Assembly: GCA_030613785.1 (NCBI GenBank)
Contig: JAUWLF010000008.1
Coordinates: forward strand, 18,198 to 82,197
Direction: 5' to 3'
DNA length: 64,000 bases
Source of the DNA: Chloroflexota bacterium
GTDB taxonomy: Bacteria > Chloroflexota > Anaerolineae > UBA7937 > B3-Chlor
The position numbers and the translations under genes are program-made. A model generated the notes under the pieces. The model ran no database searches and was not told the DNA's origin. It saw only the letters and a program-made list of their open reading frames with translations. The stretch's first letter is position 1, and every line of letters begins with the position of its first letter. Below are positions 8,943 through 16,465 of this stretch, in pieces.

Positions 8943-9728
8943 TCACCTCCTTGGCTCCAAGTCGGTCAGGAGCATTTGCAACTGTCGAGCGGTCTGCACC
9001 GCCTGACCCTCCCAGTGATTGTTGGCGAAAACGAAGGTGTTGTCGGCTTTCTCCTCCAGCTTACGGATCTTCGGCACCCACTCCTCCAGCTCCTCGTCGC
9101 TGTAGGTGTAGTCATACCGCTCCCATGCTTCTTTGTGCTGCCACCACTTTTTGGCGTTGCGGCCGTGGAAGCGTACGTAGGCTATCGAACTGGTGGCGAC
9201 GGCGACGGGAGGAATGAGGCTCTTGAAACGGGGCTGATCGACGCAGCAGAAGCCGAGATCGTGCTCCTCGAGGAACTCGAAAGTCTGGTCTCGAATCCAA
9301 TCTCTGCGCCTGAACTCGATCACCACAGGCAGATCACTGAGCTGTTGACGAAGGAAACGCAGGTAGTCGAGGCCCTCTTCGTCAGCTTTGAAGGACCAGG
9401 GGAACTGAGCCAGAATACAGCCGAACTTACCCGACTCGATGAGAGGCTTCAAGGAGTCCACGAACTCGGCGAACACCTCTTCGTTCCCTTCCCTGTTGTG
9501 AGTCATATCTTGATGTGCTTTGAGCGTGAAGACAAAGTCGGCCGGGGTCTTGGCCACGAGCCGCTCTAACGTAGAGACGCTGGGCACGCGATAGTAGGAG
9601 AAATTCAACTCGGTGACCGGGAAGTCACGGGCGTAGAACTCCAACCACCCCTGGCGTGGGGTTCCCTCCGGATAGTAGGGCCCTACCCAATCCTTGTAGC
9701 TAAAGCCGCTGGTACCGATGTAGATCAT
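8943..9728 (-). CDS. DUF72 (YecE-like) TIM-barrel protein
   Basis: A 261 aa member of DUF72. The family signature is clear: YIGTSGFSYKDWVGPYYP, TELNFSYYRVPS, FVFTLKAHQDMTH and a C-terminal VFANNHWEGQAVQTARQL. The predicted fold is a TIM barrel; the biochemical role is unknown, although a nuclease or DNA-repair link has been suggested for relatives. It lies between infA and yebC in the same direction. The 90 nt before its start contain no clear Shine-Dalgarno, so its expression may depend on read-through from infA. Confidence 0.92.
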   Translation of the reverse strand: MIYIGTSGFSYKDWVGPYYPEGTPRQGWLEFYARDFPVTELNFSYYRVPSVSTLERLVAKTPADFVFTLKAHQDMTHNREGNEEVFAEFVDSLKPLIESGKFGCILAQFPWSFKADEEGLDYLRFLRQQLSDLPVVIEFRRRDWIRDQTFEFLEEHDLGFCCVDQPRFKSLIPPVAVATSSIAYVRFHGRNAKKWWQHKEAWERYDYTYSDEELEEWVPKIRKLEEKADNTFVFANNHWEGQAVQTARQLQMLLTDLEPRR

Positions 9729-9818
9729 CTGTCAACCAAGTGCCAAAGATGCCTATCATGTCTAGGGGTCGCGTGCCGACGCTATTCTGTTTGTACTCGG
9801 TGATCCAGCCCCTGACGC

Positions 9819-10064
9819 CTACTTCTTATACCGGTACAGGATACGACCCCGCACGGGATCGTAAGGAGACAACTCTACGAGGACCCTATCTCCCAGGAGG
9901 ATGCGGATGTAGTACTTCCTCATCTTCCCGGAGATATGGGCCAGAACCTCGGGGCCGCTGTCAAGCTGGACGCGAAACATGGCGTTCGGCAGAGCCCGAA
10001 CAACCACACCCTCAGCCTGGATCCCTTTGGTCTTCTTGGGCCTCTCGTCCCTCTTTTTTCTCAT
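9819..10064 (-). CDS. infA: Translation initiation factor IF-1
   Basis: Small OB-fold protein that occupies the ribosomal A site during initiation. The core matches IF-1 ([55 protein letters not shown]). At 81 aa it is slightly longer than the usual 72, because a Lys/Arg-rich extension ([13 protein letters not shown]) precedes the fold. It lies 22 nt after ftsK, away from the ribosomal-protein cluster where infA usually sits. A second, canonical copy elsewhere in the genome is therefore possible. Confidence 0.93.
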   Translation of the reverse strand: MRKKRDERPKKTKGIQAEGVVVRALPNAMFRVQLDSGPEVLAHISGKMRKYYIRILLGDRVLVELSPYDPVRGRILYRYKK

Positions 10065-10086
10065 ATGATCTCCTTTGCTTCAAGAT

Positions 10087-12300
10087 TCACAGTTGTTCAC
10101 CATCTTCGTACATCACCTCGTCCTCCTCCCGAACGAGTACCTCTCGCCGACGTCCTCCGGCTTGCGGAGGACCAACGATTCCTTCATCTTCCAGTTGATC
10201 CATCAGTCTGGCCGCTCGCGGATAGCCTATTCGAAGACGCCTTTGGAGCAGAGAGGTCGAAGCATGTCGTTGTTCCCTCAGGAGGGCGATGGCCTCCTCC
10301 AGCAACTCATCTCTCTCCTCCTCTCGGCCAACTGACGGGCCTGTTTCCCCCCATGGAGGAACGCTCTCCTCGACTCTTGAAGGGACCGCCTCATTCCAGA
10401 ACTGGACCACACGGCTGATCTCTTCGTCGGAGACGAAGCAACCTTGTAAGCGTACGAGCTTGGCAGAATCGGGAGCCATGTACAGCATGTCTCCCTGGCC
10501 CAGGAGCGACTCGGCCCCTCCTGTGTCCAGTACGACCCGGGAGTCTACCTGGGAGGTCACCGCGAAGGAAATGCGGGCCGGGAAGTTGGCTTTGATCAAC
10601 CCGGTGACGACGTCCACAGAAGGCCGCTGGGTGGCGATGACAAGGTGTATGCCCGTCGCGCGTGCCATCTGCGCAAGGCGGCAGATGATCCTCTCGACCT
10701 CATCCGGCGCCATCATCATCAGATCGGCCAGCTCGTCTATGGCGACCACGATGTATGGAAGGGGCTCATCCCACGGCTCAAGCTTGCTGCTGTTGTAGTG
10801 TTCTATGTTCCGCGCTGCGGCCTGGGACAGTATCGCGTAGCGCCGGTCCATCTCGGCCATCACCCAGCGCAAGGCTTGGAGCACTCTTGCCATGTCTGTC
10901 ACGACCGGGGCCACCAGGTGAGGAAGACCCTTGAAATGGATGAATTCCACGGTCTTGGGATCTATCATCAGCAGCTTCATCTGCTCCGGAGTGTTGTTGA
11001 ACAAGAGGCAAGTCACGGTGGAGTTGATGCACACGCTCTTGCCGGAACCCGTGGCCCCGGCGATCAACAGATGAGGCATGGTGTCCAATGTGGCCACTAC
11101 CGCGCGTCCTGACACATTCCGTCCCAGAGCTATCTTGAGTGGGGCGTCCGTGGCCTGGAACTCCTCCGACCGCATGACCCCGCGGAGGGCCACGAGGGAG
11201 ATGTCGTCGTTGGGCACCTCAATGCCTACCACCGGGCGGCCTGGCACGGGTGCCTCGATACGAATAGGGGCCGCGGCCAAGGCCAGGGCCAGGTCTTTGG
11301 ACAGAGAACTTATCTTGCTGACTCGCACCCTGCGGCTCGTCATCTCCCCGTTCGGGCCCCTACGCTCGACGTACCCTGGCTCGACGCCGAACTGAGTGAC
11401 GGTGGGGCCTTGATTGACCTCCACAACTTTGGCGGGGACGCCAAAACTGCTCAGTGTATCCTCTATGATCTTCAGCTTGCGGCGCACCTCCGCTTCGCCC
11501 AGAGCCTGAAGCGACACCTCATCCAACAGATCCACGGAAGGTAGTCGATCCGACGGTATCTTCCTTCGCTTTGGGGAAGGCTTCTCTTCCGTGGGCGCTC
11601 TGGAAGGCGCCGCGGCCCCCTCTTCTCTCTTCTCCATCACGGGTCTCGCGGGAGGCGTCGCCGGATAGGGTTCCTCCCGAACCCCCGCCTCCTGCACCAA
11701 CCTCTCCAGATAGGGGCTGACGTGGTCCTGGAAGAGTGCGGTGGCACTGTTGGCCAGGGCCGCTGCTCTATCCCCGATCTCCCTGGGGGAGATGCCAGTG
11801 ACCAGCACGGCACCGACGAAGAGGAACGCCAACAGCACCAAGAAAGAGCCGATATCTCCCAGCGTGGTGTACAGCGATGCGCTGATGACCCAGCCGAAGT
11901 ACCCTCCGCCGCCACCCTCTTGCGCGACTCGGAGGGGATCAGGATAGAAGAAGTGGAGCAGACCCAGCAGGGTAAAGAACAGGAGCAAGCCACCGACAAG
12001 TCTGAGCTTTCGAACCTCCAGCAAGGACTCCAGATTGCGCAGCAGAAGGGCGACGCCCAAAGCGATCATGGCCAGGGCCACCAGGAAAGCTCCCCAGCCA
12101 AAGGTCTGCCGCAACAGGCCAGACAAGGTGTCGATGAGCAATCCCTGAGCCTGAGTCACGGAGAGCAGGTTCAGCAAGGTGATGCCCCCGATGGCCATCA
12201 ACAAGAGGCTGACGATCTCCTCCCGCAGTCGTGGCTCCAGGCTAATCCGGAAACGTTTTCCCAAAGGGGTTTTCTTGGACTTGGACCGTTTTCGTCCCAT
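10087..12300 (-). CDS. ftsK: DNA translocase FtsK/SpoIIIE
   Basis: Hexameric DNA pump that clears chromosome dimers and DNA from the division septum. The N-terminus has four or five membrane segments (about 29-50, 67-88, 100-118 and 135-170), then a short Pro/Lys-rich linker (about 205-250), much shorter than in E. coli FtsK. The motor follows, with Walker A GATGSGKS at 415-422 and Walker B VVAIDELADLMM near 518-529. A winged-helix gamma domain (LQRRLRIGYPRAARLMDQLE) ends the protein. At 737 aa it is of SpoIIIE size. A consensus promoter lies about 100 nt upstream, and infA follows. Confidence 0.96.
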   Translation of the reverse strand: MGRKRSKSKKTPLGKRFRISLEPRLREEIVSLLLMAIGGITLLNLLSVTQAQGLLIDTLSGLLRQTFGWGAFLVALAMIALGVALLLRNLESLLEVRKLRLVGGLLLFFTLLGLLHFFYPDPLRVAQEGGGGGYFGWVISASLYTTLGDIGSFLVLLAFLFVGAVLVTGISPREIGDRAAALANSATALFQDHVSPYLERLVQEAGVREEPYPATPPARPVMEKREEGAAAPSRAPTEEKPSPKRRKIPSDRLPSVDLLDEVSLQALGEAEVRRKLKIIEDTLSSFGVPAKVVEVNQGPTVTQFGVEPGYVERRGPNGEMTSRRVRVSKISSLSKDLALALAAAPIRIEAPVPGRPVVGIEVPNDDISLVALRGVMRSEEFQATDAPLKIALGRNVSGRAVVATLDTMPHLLIAGATGSGKSVCINSTVTCLLFNNTPEQMKLLMIDPKTVEFIHFKGLPHLVAPVVTDMARVLQALRWVMAEMDRRYAILSQAAARNIEHYNSSKLEPWDEPLPYIVVAIDELADLMMMAPDEVERIICRLAQMARATGIHLVIATQRPSVDVVTGLIKANFPARISFAVTSQVDSRVVLDTGGAESLLGQGDMLYMAPDSAKLVRLQGCFVSDEEISRVVQFWNEAVPSRVEESVPPWGETGPSVGREEERDELLEEAIALLREQRHASTSLLQRRLRIGYPRAARLMDQLEDEGIVGPPQAGGRRREVLVREEDEVMYEDGEQL

Positions 12301-12403
12301 ATTGACTCGCTGCCAGAAAGACTCCCACTCACTCTCTGAAGGCGTTCCTGTAAATCACAGGCCTTCGGAGCGGTGGAGGCTGGTGTGTGCCGTTCCCCTT
12401 CCG

Positions 12404-12432
12404 ATTATACGTTGGCCAGAAGTGCCTGTCAA
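12404..12432 (-). promoter_or_regulatory. Consensus sigma70 promoter for ftsK operon
   Basis: Read on the minus strand: TTGACA (12432-12427), 17-nt spacer, TATAAT (12409-12404). Both boxes are perfect matches. The -35 box overlaps the stop codon of the TPR/propeller gene, so the ftsK run has its own strong start inside the end of its neighbour. Confidence 0.8.
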
Positions 12433-13667
12433 GAGGAATAAGATAGACTGAGGACGCCTTGGTCCTCAATGGCTATCCATTCTCGCGTGCGGCTGGCGCA
12501 CACTGTGCTCACGTACAGTCCTCGCCCCACGTCCGTTCTCTTCACCATGACGTGTTGTCCAGCCTCTGCTTCGTGAGCCGTCACCATCGCCAAGCCCCGG
12601 GCTGTACTGACCAGCAGGTCCTCCACGCCCACCGCGATTCCTGTGACGATCATGGTGCGCAGAGCTATCTCTTCCGTCTCGTGGGTCACCCGATCAACGA
12701 TCGTTATCCCGTCTCTGTGGGCTACCCAGACCTTCTCCTCCCCCTTTCGAGGGAACAGCTCCAGGCCTTGTACGAAGGGGCCTACGTCCACTGCCTCAAA
12801 GGTGTCCGTCTGCTTCTCGAAGACCGATAGGGCGACATTCTCCTCGTCGGCCCCACACCATACACGATGGCCGTCGGAGAGGAGGCAATCGATACCCACG
12901 GACTCGGGTCCTCCCCTGCAAAGGACAGCTCTACCTGTCAAGCTATCCAGGACCAAAAGCCCTCTTTCCGTTCCAAGCCACAGCAGTTCACCATCAACGA
13001 TGATGTCGTTGACCATCTCGGCCGGTAGTCCTGTGTCCGGCGTGTATGCAGTCCATTTCTCAGTTTCCCTGTCGAAACGGCTCAGGCCTCGATCCGTGCC
13101 CAGCCAGGCATCCTTCTCACTCAGGACGACGCACGTCACCGCATCGCTGGTCAACCCATCAGCAACTGTGTAGGTCGTTGACTGCTCATCAATCAGGCTC
13201 AATCTGGTGACACCTCCATCCTTGCCGTAGGCGAACCAGGCCTCCTGCTCATCAGCGGCCAGCCCCCGGACGGCATCACTGACCAAACCATCGGCGGTGC
13301 CATAGATCCTGGGCATGGGCTTCTTCTCCTCTGAGGGAGGGCCCTCGGCGCCCCGTGTGATCCTCTTGACCTCCTCTTGACACTGGGCGGCTTCTTCCTC
13401 TCTTCCCAGAGTAGCGAGACTCAGCGCCTTTCCTTTCCAGGCCAGGACGTTCACGTGGTCAATCTCCAGCGCTTTGTCAAAACACTCTATGGCTTCGTCG
13501 TACCTCTCCAGCCCGGTCAGGGCGGTCGCTTTGAGGGCCCAAGCCCTGGCGTTTGCGGGTTCAACTTGCAAGACCTCATCGAAGCATCTGATGGCGCTGT
13601 CGAAGAAGCCGGAGTCAAGGAGCGAAACGCCATCTTCATGCCATTGGGAAGTAGTTCTGTGAATCAT
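12429..13667 (-). CDS. TPR and beta-propeller (two-component sensor-like) protein
   Basis: A 412 aa soluble protein. Residues about 10-95 form two or three tetratricopeptide repeats (DSAIRCFDEVLQVEPANARAWALKATAL, then YDEAIECFDKALEIDHVNVLAWKGKAL). Residues about 120-410 carry propeller blades of the sensor type (AWFAYGKDGGVTRLS, DAWLGTDRGLSRFD, LLWLGTERGLLVLD, DLLVSTARGLAM). The start is the ATG at 13667, preceded by AGAAGG; a longer form would run back towards the tRNA genes. No catalytic residues or signal peptide were seen. Probably a protein-interaction or ligand-sensing component; the exact role is unknown. Confidence 0.75.
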   Translation of the reverse strand: MIHRTTSQWHEDGVSLLDSGFFDSAIRCFDEVLQVEPANARAWALKATALTGLERYDEAIECFDKALEIDHVNVLAWKGKALSLATLGREEEAAQCQEEVKRITRGAEGPPSEEKKPMPRIYGTADGLVSDAVRGLAADEQEAWFAYGKDGGVTRLSLIDEQSTTYTVADGLTSDAVTCVVLSEKDAWLGTDRGLSRFDRETEKWTAYTPDTGLPAEMVNDIIVDGELLWLGTERGLLVLDSLTGRAVLCRGGPESVGIDCLLSDGHRVWCGADEENVALSVFEKQTDTFEAVDVGPFVQGLELFPRKGEEKVWVAHRDGITIVDRVTHETEEIALRTMIVTGIAVGVEDLLVSTARGLAMVTAHEAEAGQHVMVKRTDVGRGLYVSTVCASRTREWIAIEDQGVLSLSYSS

Positions 13668-13730
13668 TGCGCCTTCTGAAAAAAAGGGCCAACCTCCTGT
13701 ACTGGTCAGCCCATACAATGCCGAGTGTGG

Positions 13731-13803
13731 AGCCACCCATCGGACTCGAACCGACGACCTAGCGCTTACGAGGCGCTTGCTCTACCAACTGAGCTAGGGT
13801 GGC
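13731..13803 (-). tRNA. tRNA-Thr (anticodon CGT)
   Basis: A 73-nt cloverleaf on the minus strand: acceptor GCCACCC/GGGTGGC, D-arm GCTC...GAGC, anticodon stem AGCGC/GCGCT with loop CTCGTAA, and T-arm GTCGG TTCGAGT CCGAT. The anticodon CGT reads ACG (Thr). No CCA is encoded. It lies 5 nt downstream of tRNA-Lys and is probably co-transcribed with it. Confidence 0.96.
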
Positions 13804-13808
13804 CTAGA

Positions 13809-13883
13809 TGGGCCGTGCTGGATTCGAACCAGCGACGCCCTGCTTAAAAGGCAGGTGCTCTAACCAGACTGAGCTAACGGCCC
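13809..13883 (-). tRNA. tRNA-Lys (anticodon TTT)
   Basis: A 75-nt cloverleaf on the minus strand: acceptor GGGCCGT/ACGGCCC, D-arm GCTC...GAGC, anticodon stem CCTGC/GCAGG with loop CTTTTAA, and T-arm GCTGG TTCGAAT CCAGC, with discriminator A. The anticodon TTT decodes lysine codons. Confidence 0.97.
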
Positions 13884-13906
13884 ACGAGGGGCAGATCCCT
13901 GTCAAG

Positions 13907-13935
13907 AGTATATCACAAGGGGCGAGGGATTTCAA
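13907..13935 (-). promoter_or_regulatory. Promoter for tRNA-Lys/tRNA-Thr
   Basis: Minus strand TTGAAA (13935-13930), 17-nt spacer, TATACT (13912-13907). Transcription would begin near 13900, about 17 nt before the 5' end of tRNA-Lys. Confidence 0.65.
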
Positions 13936-14094
13936 ACGCGGCGAAGGGGCGTCGAGCATGCGTAACCAGGGACGGGTGCGAGAGCCGTACCGCAGCCGCT
14001 ATTGCACTCCATTGTCGGGCTGTGGGTGACTAGCGTGCTTGACGCGACGGGACAAAGGAGACGTCGTAACGCAGTCGGCCGACAAGTCTGCAAA

Positions 14095-14742
14095 TCACCC
14101 TGCTTCGGTGAACCGGGCAACCCAACTGGCAGGATACGGGAGCTTGACCTGCATCTGCCGGCCGACATAGTCCCATCTTGCTGGAGAGATAAGTCTGGGA
14201 CCATGCTGCGATAAGGATAGCGATTCCGCGTACTCATGGTACACGTACGTGGCCACCGAGTCGGCCCAGTCCTCGAGGGAGTTCAGCGGAGGCTCCCTGC
14301 CTTTGAGCCACTGTTTGCCGGGTTCATACTTCAAGGGGATAGGTAGCTGCCATGCAAATCCACCGTATCTACTGCGGATGACCTGTTTCAAGCCTCGCGA
14401 TAGCCGGAAAAGCCTGCGGATATCCCAGACGTGGGCTAGTTCATGGACCGTTTCCCATTTCAGCTCTTGCGGACGGTCCCAACTTGCACGTTCAAAGTAC
14501 ACTACGTCCACCACCGGAAGAGCCATCGCGGCGAATCGGGTGGTGAGAGGTACCCTGGACACGACCACCCATCGCAACTCGCTCTTGAACCTTCTAGGGC
14601 CTCCCATCAGAGTCGCCAAGTCTGCGACCGCTTCGGCGACGCGGCGTAGCTCCAGGCGTTGGAGCCCCGGGAGGTTCAGGACCCGGATTCCGTATTGTTG
14701 GGCGAGTCTGTCACCAAGGTGGACCGTTGGCTCGATGCTCAT
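14095..14742 (-). CDS. Putative HExxH zinc metallopeptidase-like protein
   Basis: A 215 aa protein I do not recognise as a named family. It contains a classical zinc-binding motif HELAH at about 100-104 (WETVHELAHVWD) and, about 55 residues later, LEDWADSVATYVYHEY. The Glu in that segment could be the third ligand of a gluzincin-type peptidase. No signal peptide or membrane segment is seen, so a cytosolic protease or protease-like domain is inferred. The ATG at 14742 has AGAGG a few bases upstream. It stands alone between the tRNA pair and a long non-coding gap. Confidence 0.65.
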   Translation of the reverse strand: MSIEPTVHLGDRLAQQYGIRVLNLPGLQRLELRRVAEAVADLATLMGGPRRFKSELRWVVVSRVPLTTRFAAMALPVVDVVYFERASWDRPQELKWETVHELAHVWDIRRLFRLSRGLKQVIRSRYGGFAWQLPIPLKYEPGKQWLKGREPPLNSLEDWADSVATYVYHEYAESLSLSQHGPRLISPARWDYVGRQMQVKLPYPASWVARFTEAG

Positions 14743-15406
14743 GACCGCCTCTTAGGACGCATACCACCAGGTAGCTGGATTGGTGCACCCGTCCGTGTGT
14801 CGTCCACCTCATGGAGATGGAGCGGAACCGTGCACACGCTTGCCTAATGCGGGGCGCAGCTCCTTCGACCGACAGCGCCATCCCCGTACACACCCTATCA
14901 TAGCTGGCGTCTGTTGGCCACTTCCTGCGCACCGGGTTCCAACAGTATAGGTGGGGACAGCCTCGTGCACAAGGTGCCTCGCGAAGCATCCCCTGCCTGA
15001 TGTGTGCGAATTCCCAGAGCCCCATCCGAAGGCTTTCCGCGCTACTAGTGAGCGCTCTCAGAGCATGAGCGGGTCAACAAGAAACAACACGCTTGTGCTA
15101 CAGCGGGACTGGTCGCCCTACTGACAGGCACAGCGAGGCCTTCTGGGACTTGATCGTTTGAGCCAGGAGAGCCAGTTTCCTGGCGGTCCACTGGCATGGC
15201 ACAGAGTCAGGCTGGCACGAATTCCCCCGCCAGCTTCACAAAGTCCTTGCGGGACCTCTTCGAACTGCGGAGCGGCCAGATGCATGGGTCAGCGGCCGAC
15301 CAGAGAAGCGTTCTCGCACACGTTGAGAGCATGGCAGTTAACGTTGGGTGAGCACCTGTGGTACAGTCGACAGAAGCAATGGTCTTCAATGCCACGAGGG
15401 GATGAC
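14743..15406. other. 664-nt gap, no confident gene
   Basis: No frame matches a known family with confidence. A minus-strand frame over 14711-15025 encodes a cysteine-bearing stretch (CARGCPHLYCWNP, then a fourth Cys) but overlaps the start of the metallopeptidase-like gene and lacks a clear ribosome site. Just before the desulfhydrase pseudogene, a TTAACG box about 18 nt ahead of TACAGT (around 15365) could be its old promoter. Confidence 0.3.
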
Positions 15407-16396
15407 ATGTTGACTGATGACGTTCGTCGCGTACCGATCGCTTTTCTGCCCACGCCCTTGGTGGAGATGAGGCGTCTCACAGAAGAGCTTGGCGGGCCTC
15501 GGATCTTCGTCAAGCGAGATGATCAGACAGGGCTGGCCACAGGAAGCAACAAGGCGCGCAAGTTGGAGTTCCTGATCGCCGAGGCCCTGGACGAGGGTGC
15601 CGATACGGTGCTCACGGTGGGGTCTGCCCAGTCCAACCACGCCCGCCAGACGGCGGCGGCACCTGCCATGCACGGTCTCCGTTCGGTCCTCGTCCTCAGA
15701 GGATCTCGCCCTGATCACTGGAACGGGAATCTGTTGCTGGATGACCTCCTTGGCGCCCGTGTGCACTGGGCGGGCGACGAACCTCCACATGAGACGATGA
15801 TGGAGATGGCGAGGGAGGAGTAAGCCGCCGGCCGCCGCCCCTATCTGATCCCACTAGGCGGCTCCAACCGGGTTGGTGCGCTGGGCTACGTGGCAGCGAT
15901 GGAGGAGTTGATGGGACAGATCGAAGAACTGGAACTGGACGTGGATGCCATAGTCTTCGCCTCCAGCTCAGGGGGTACTCAAACGGGCATGATGGTCGGC
16001 GCAAAAGCCTTGGGCTTCCGCGCTCAGGTTGTCGGCATCAGCGTGGACAAGACGGAGAAGGGATTGAAGGCGACCTTGGCGGAGCTCGTGTCTCAGACCG
16101 CGGAGTATCTAGGCCTAGGGCTGAGCTTCGATGAGGCCGACCTTGTGGTCTGCGACGACTACGTGGGAGAGGGTTACGGCGTACTGGGAGATCCAGAGCG
16201 ATAGGCCATCCGTCTGATGGCAAAGGTGGAAGGACTCTTGCTGGACCCAGTCTACAGCGGCCGTGCCATGGCTGGCTTGCTCGACCTGATACGTAAGGGA
16301 GTCTTGGGGTCGAAAGAGACGGTCGTCTTCTGGCACACGGGCGGGACGTCGGCCCTGTTCGCCTATGACGAGGGATTGATGGAAAGCGCCTGGTGA
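15407..16396 (+). pseudogene. D-cysteine desulfhydrase (PLP, DcyD/ACC deaminase family) with two in-frame stops
   Basis: A full-length (330-codon) reading frame in one phase, interrupted by TAA at 15821-15823 and TAG at 16202-16204 with no frameshift. The conceptual protein matches D-cysteine desulfhydrase throughout: [12 protein letters not shown], the PLP-lysine region [68 protein letters not shown] and [13 protein letters not shown]. It would degrade D-cysteine to pyruvate, H2S and ammonia. The start is the ATG at 15407 behind GAGGGG. The second stop falls where relatives usually have Glu (GAG to TAG). Because TAA and TAG end other genes here, readthrough is unlikely and the gene is taken as dead. 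Confidence 0.85.
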
Positions 16397-16407
16397 ACCC
16401 ATCTCCA

Positions 16408-16436
16408 TTGACTTTCGAATGCAAACTCACTAGAAT
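16408..16436 (+). promoter_or_regulatory. Promoter for polA-argS
   Basis: TTGACT (16408-16413), 17-nt spacer, TAGAAT (16431-16436), 30 nt before the polA start codon. Confidence 0.65.
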
Positions 16437-16465
16437 GAGGCGAGACGCTGGGAGGAGCTACTGGG

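Noticed and set aside
8186..9569. Long plus-strand frames opposite yebC and the DUF72 gene
   Set aside because: Antisense shadows; both opposing genes have full family signatures.
14711..15025. Cysteine-bearing minus-strand frame
   Set aside because: It overlaps the start of a better-supported gene, lacks a ribosome site, and its motif fits no family.
15821..16204. Stop-codon reassignment or pyrrolysine-type readthrough in the desulfhydrase gene
   Set aside because: Both TAA and TAG would need reassignment, and both terminate ordinary genes in this window.
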